Positions 19,470 to 22,201 of a stretch of 22,201 bases of DNA are shown piece after piece. Each line of letters starts with the position of its first letter. Positions within the stretch are counted from its first letter, which is position 1. The position numbers and the translations under genes were made by a program. The notes below the pieces were generated by a model. The model was not told the DNA's origin. It saw only the letters and a list, made by a program, of their open reading frames with translations, and did no database searches. The stretch covers positions 1-22,201 of the forward strand of contig DAOTUD010000106.1 of NCBI GenBank assembly GCA_034437275.1, given 5' to 3'. The DNA is from TC-15 sp034437275. Lineage in GTDB: Bacteria > Chloroflexota > Anaerolineae > Aggregatilineales > Aggregatilineaceae.

Positions 19470-22201
19470 ATGAACAAAAACAAATGGCTCCGCGCAGGCC
19501 GTCACCTCGGGCGTCGTATCTGGCGCTGGCTGACGCTGCCTGCCGGGTGGCAGATCGCACCAGGGCGGCTGCGGCAGGCGCAGTTGCTGCTCGCCCTGCT
19601 GACGACGCTGGTCCCACTGGCAATTGGGACCACCCTGTTTGTCGTCATTGTGTACCCCGACAATCCCGACTACATGGGGTGGGACCTGGTACTCATGGTG
19701 CTCGTGACGCTGGCGCTGGTGGCCGCCTATGCCCTCAACCGCGCCAACCACTACACGCCGGCGGCGCTGATCACGGTCGGCAGCCTGTCGCTGGCCGTGT
19801 TTGCGATGGTCCTGCCGGTCGAACAAACCAGCGATGTCAACCTGTTCATTTACCTGATCATCCCCATCCTGCTGAGCAGCGTGCTGCTGACCGAGCACAC
19901 CACGCTGCTGTTGGGCACGCTGTTTATCAGCGGGATGCTGCTGACCCAGGCGCTCTACCCCCAGGTCACGCTGCACGACAACTGGGTGCTCTATGTCTTC
20001 ACGATATTGATCCTGGTGGTGCTCACCAGCCGCCATCTCAAGCAGGCCGAGCGCGACCGGCGAGAGGCCATCCACCAGAGCGAGGCCAAATATCGCCAGT
20101 TGGTCGAACACGCCTCGGTGTTGATCGCCGTCACCGCCAACGACCGCATCAGCTACATCAACCCGGCGGGCCTGCGCTTGCTGGGCGCGCCCGATCAGGA
20201 CACGCTGAGCGGCCAACCCCTGACGCACCTCCTCGACACCGACACGCTCGCGTCCGCCCAGGCCATGATCGACGACGCGCGCCGGTCCAACCACAGCCCC
20301 CCACCCCTCGAAGTCACCTGCACCCGTCTCGACGGACAGGTGATCACGCTGGAAGCGACCGCCATCCCGACCACGTACCTCGGCCAGCCCGCCGTGCAGA
20401 TCGTGGCACGCGACATCACCCCGCTGCGCCGCGCCGAAGCCCACAACCGCGCCCTGCTGGACGCGATCCCCGACCTGATATTCCAGCTCGATCGCAACGG
20501 CACTTTTTTGTCCTATAAAGACCCCGGCATGGGGTTGCACACCACCCCGGAGGCGTTCATGGGCCGCACCATCTACGCCGTGCTGCCCGGGCTGGCCGAG
20601 GAAGCCATGACCCACGCCCACGCCGCGCTGGACACCGGGGAGGTCCAGCAGTTCGAGTACCAACTGCCCCTGGGCGACACCCTGCACGACTACGAAGCGC
20701 GCATCGTGGCCAGCGGGCCGGACGACGTCGTGACCATCGTGCGCGATGTGACCGAGCAAAAACGCGCCGAAGAGGCGCTGCGCCAGTCGACGGAGAAGTT
20801 CTCCAAAATTTTCCACACCTCGCCCGACGCGATGGCCATCAACCGCCTGGACGATGGGATGTACCTGGAGATCAACCAGGGCTTTACCGACCTGACCGGC
20901 TACACGCCGGAGGACGTGCTCGGCAAAACCACGCTGGACCTCCGGCAGTGGGCCACGCCGGGCCAGCCCCGGCAGTTCGTGGCTGACCTGCGCGAACACC
21001 ACGCCATGCAGGAACTTGAGGCGACGTTCCGCCTCAAGGATGGCAGCCTGGCGGTGGGGCAGATCTCCGCGCGGCTGCTGGAGATCGGCGGCGAGCCATG
21101 CGTGCTGTCCATCACGCGCGACATCACCAAACGCAAGCACGCCGAGCAAGCCCTGCTCGAAAGCCGGGCGCGCAACACCGCCATCCTGGACGCCATCCCA
21201 GACATGATCTTCCGCATCGACCGCAGCGGCATGTTCCTGGATGCGCTGCTGAAGGGCACCGAGGAACTGCTGGTCGGCCCGGGCGACACCCCGCGCGGCC
21301 AGACGGTCGAAGAGCGGGTGCCCTCCCCCCAGGCGCAGACCATCCTGTCGTCCATACGGCGCACGCTGGAGACCGGCCAGACGCAGGTCTTCGAGTACCA
21401 GCTCGACGTGCGCGCCGGGCCGCGCGACTTCGAGGCGCGGATGGTGGTCAGCGGGCCGGACGAAGTGCTGATGATCGTGCGCGACATCACCGAGCGCAAA
21501 CGCGCCGAGCAAGTGCTCCACCGCCGCGACGTGATCCTGGCCGCCCTGGCCCGCATCAGCGAAGACCTGCTGCGCTCCAGCGACCTGGACGCCATTTTGC
21601 CAGGGGTGCTGGCCCGGTTGGGACAGGCCGCGCACGTCAGCCGGGCTTACATCTTCCGCCACCACGTCACGCCGGACGACGTCAAGCGCATCAGCCTGCG
21701 CTACGAGTGGCACACGCCGGATATCCCGGCCAAGCTGAACTACCCCACCGGGCAAAACTTCGCCTACGAAACGCCGGTCGCCGGACGGCTGATCGCACGG
21801 CTGCGCAACGGCGAACCACTGTATGGTTTGGCGGACGACTTCCCGGCGGACATTGGCGAATTTCTGATCGACCAGCACGTTAAAGCCGTGCTGGCCGTGC
21901 CGATCTTCAGCGGGGACGAATGGTGGGGTTTCCTGGGTTTCGACGACTGCGAAACCGAGCGCACCTGGCTGGCCGCCGAGATCGAAGCGCTGCGCAACGT
22001 GGCCGGGGCGTTGGGGGCCGCCATCGCCCGGCAGCACACCGCCACCGCCGAACGCGAACAGCGCCACATGGCCGAGGCGCTGCGCGATATCGCCACCACG
22101 CTGAACCGCACGCTCGACCCCGACGAGGTGCTGGAGCGCATCCTGGCCACCATCGGGCGCGTGGTACCGCACGACGCGGCCAACATCGTGCTGCTGGACG
22201 A
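19470..22201 (+). CDS. Multi-PAS/GAF membrane sensor protein (3' end beyond the window)
   Basis: 910 codons are visible with no stop. Residues 35-190 form about five to six membrane helices, a MASE-like sensor region. Four PAS domains follow. The first begins at SEAKYRQLVEHASVLIAV. The second and fourth begin with the matching phrases LLDAIPDLIFQLDRNGTF and ILDAIPDMIFRIDRSGMF. The third begins at STEKFSKIFHTSPDAMAI. Each ends in a D(I/V)T-x-(L/R/K)(K/R)RAE type of linker. A GAF domain follows (about residues 690-855, ending NVAGALGAAIARQ), and a second GAF starts near the edge (ALRDIATTLNRTLDPDEVLERIL). The output module lies outside the window and is probably a histidine kinase or GGDEF domain. 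The start has only weak GGGG upstream; the 134 bases before it are AT-rich and hold no gene. Confidence 0.88.
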   Translation, partial: MNKNKWLRAGRHLGRRIWRWLTLPAGWQIAPGRLRQAQLLLALLTTLVPLAIGTTLFVVIVYPDNPDYMGWDLVLMVLVTLALVAAYALNRANHYTPAALITVGSLSLAVFAMVLPVEQTSDVNLFIYLIIPILLSSVLLTEHTTLLLGTLFISGMLLTQALYPQVTLHDNWVLYVFTILILVVLTSRHLKQAERDRREAIHQSEAKYRQLVEHASVLIAVTANDRISYINPAGLRLLGAPDQDTLSGQPLTHLLDTDTLASAQAMIDDARRSNHSPPPLEVTCTRLDGQVITLEATAIPTTYLGQPAVQIVARDITPLRRAEAHNRALLDAIPDLIFQLDRNGTFLSYKDPGMGLHTTPEAFMGRTIYAVLPGLAEEAMTHAHAALDTGEVQQFEYQLPLGDTLHDYEARIVASGPDDVVTIVRDVTEQKRAEEALRQSTEKFSKIFHTSPDAMAINRLDDGMYLEINQGFTDLTGYTPEDVLGKTTLDLRQWATPGQPRQFVADLREHHAMQELEATFRLKDGSLAVGQISARLLEIGGEPCVLSITRDITKRKHAEQALLESRARNTAILDAIPDMIFRIDRSGMFLDALLKGTEELLVGPGDTPRGQTVEERVPSPQAQTILSSIRRTLETGQTQVFEYQLDVRAGPRDFEARMVVSGPDEVLMIVRDITERKRAEQVLHRRDVILAALARISEDLLRSSDLDAILPGVLARLGQAAHVSRAYIFRHHVTPDDVKRISLRYEWHTPDIPAKLNYPTGQNFAYETPVAGRLIARLRNGEPLYGLADDFPADIGEFLIDQHVKAVLAVPIFSGDEWWGFLGFDDCETERTWLAAEIEALRNVAGALGAAIARQHTATAEREQRHMAEALRDIATTLNRTLDPDEVLERILATIGRVVPHDAANIVLLD

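Noticed and set aside
19362..22172. A 936-codon open frame on the minus strand
   Set aside because: It is the antisense shadow of the multi-PAS/GAF gene in GC-rich DNA. The translation is low in complexity (His, Gln, Arg, Val rich) with no domain pattern.
1..22201. CRISPR arrays, tRNA and rRNA genes, phage or plasmid functions
   Set aside because: I looked for regular spaced repeats, tRNA cloverleaf ends, rRNA-like tracts and integrase, capsid or replication genes in all gaps and frames, and saw none.

Overview
The window is GC-rich bacterial DNA of about 22 kb. I infer Chloroflexota, probably an Anaerolineae-like lineage. The reasons are the overall style (HEAT/PBS-repeat proteins, FHA plus zinc-ribbon proteins, Eis-like GNAT proteins, long PAS/GAF sensor kinases) and GC-rich miniature repeats between genes. 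No 16S or other formal phylogenetic marker was compared, so the phylum is inference. infC-rpmI-rplT, a TrmH-like RNA methyltransferase and ordinary enzymes mark it as chromosome, not plasmid or phage.

Layout: 1-306 is non-coding with strong hairpins. 307-890 (minus) holds a two-gene unit that looks like a DUF35 protein split into a degenerate zinc-ribbon piece and an OB-fold piece. 1133-1984 (plus) is a secreted or anchored polysaccharide deacetylase-like protein. 2101-6586 (minus) runs sensor histidine kinase, then an overlapping HEAT-repeat protein, then an aldo/keto reductase. 6932-7720 (plus) is a second polysaccharide deacetylase. 7828-9218 (minus) holds an FHA/zinc-ribbon protein and a small conserved-looking protein. 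9318-10661 (plus) is a flavoprotein of the dihydrolipoamide dehydrogenase family that lacks the redox cysteines. 10997-13180 (minus) holds a PLP aminotransferase and a peroxiredoxin. 13492-14220 (plus) is a class I methyltransferase. 14237-16553 (minus) holds two GNAT proteins. 16746-19335 (plus) is infC-rpmI-rplT, a terminator, a small membrane protein and an overlapping TrmH-family methyltransferase. 19470 to the edge (plus) is a long multi-PAS/GAF sensor protein cut off by the window.

The most notable item is the peroxiredoxin at 12482-13180. Its reading frame is interrupted only by a TGA exactly where the peroxidatic cysteine belongs, and a compact hairpin with the spacing expected of a bacterial SECIS follows it. 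It is best read as a selenocysteine peroxiredoxin, and its usual resolving cysteine is also replaced.

The second notable item is a miniature inverted-repeat element family. Two nearly identical copies (10734-10880 and 13294-13449) share 14-bp terminal inverted repeats, and each is flanked by its own perfect 5-bp target duplication. A diverged inverted copy lies near 6693-6845 and an end fragment near 8760-8806. infC appears to start at a rare AUA codon, because the only upstream ATG in frame lies inside the promoter.
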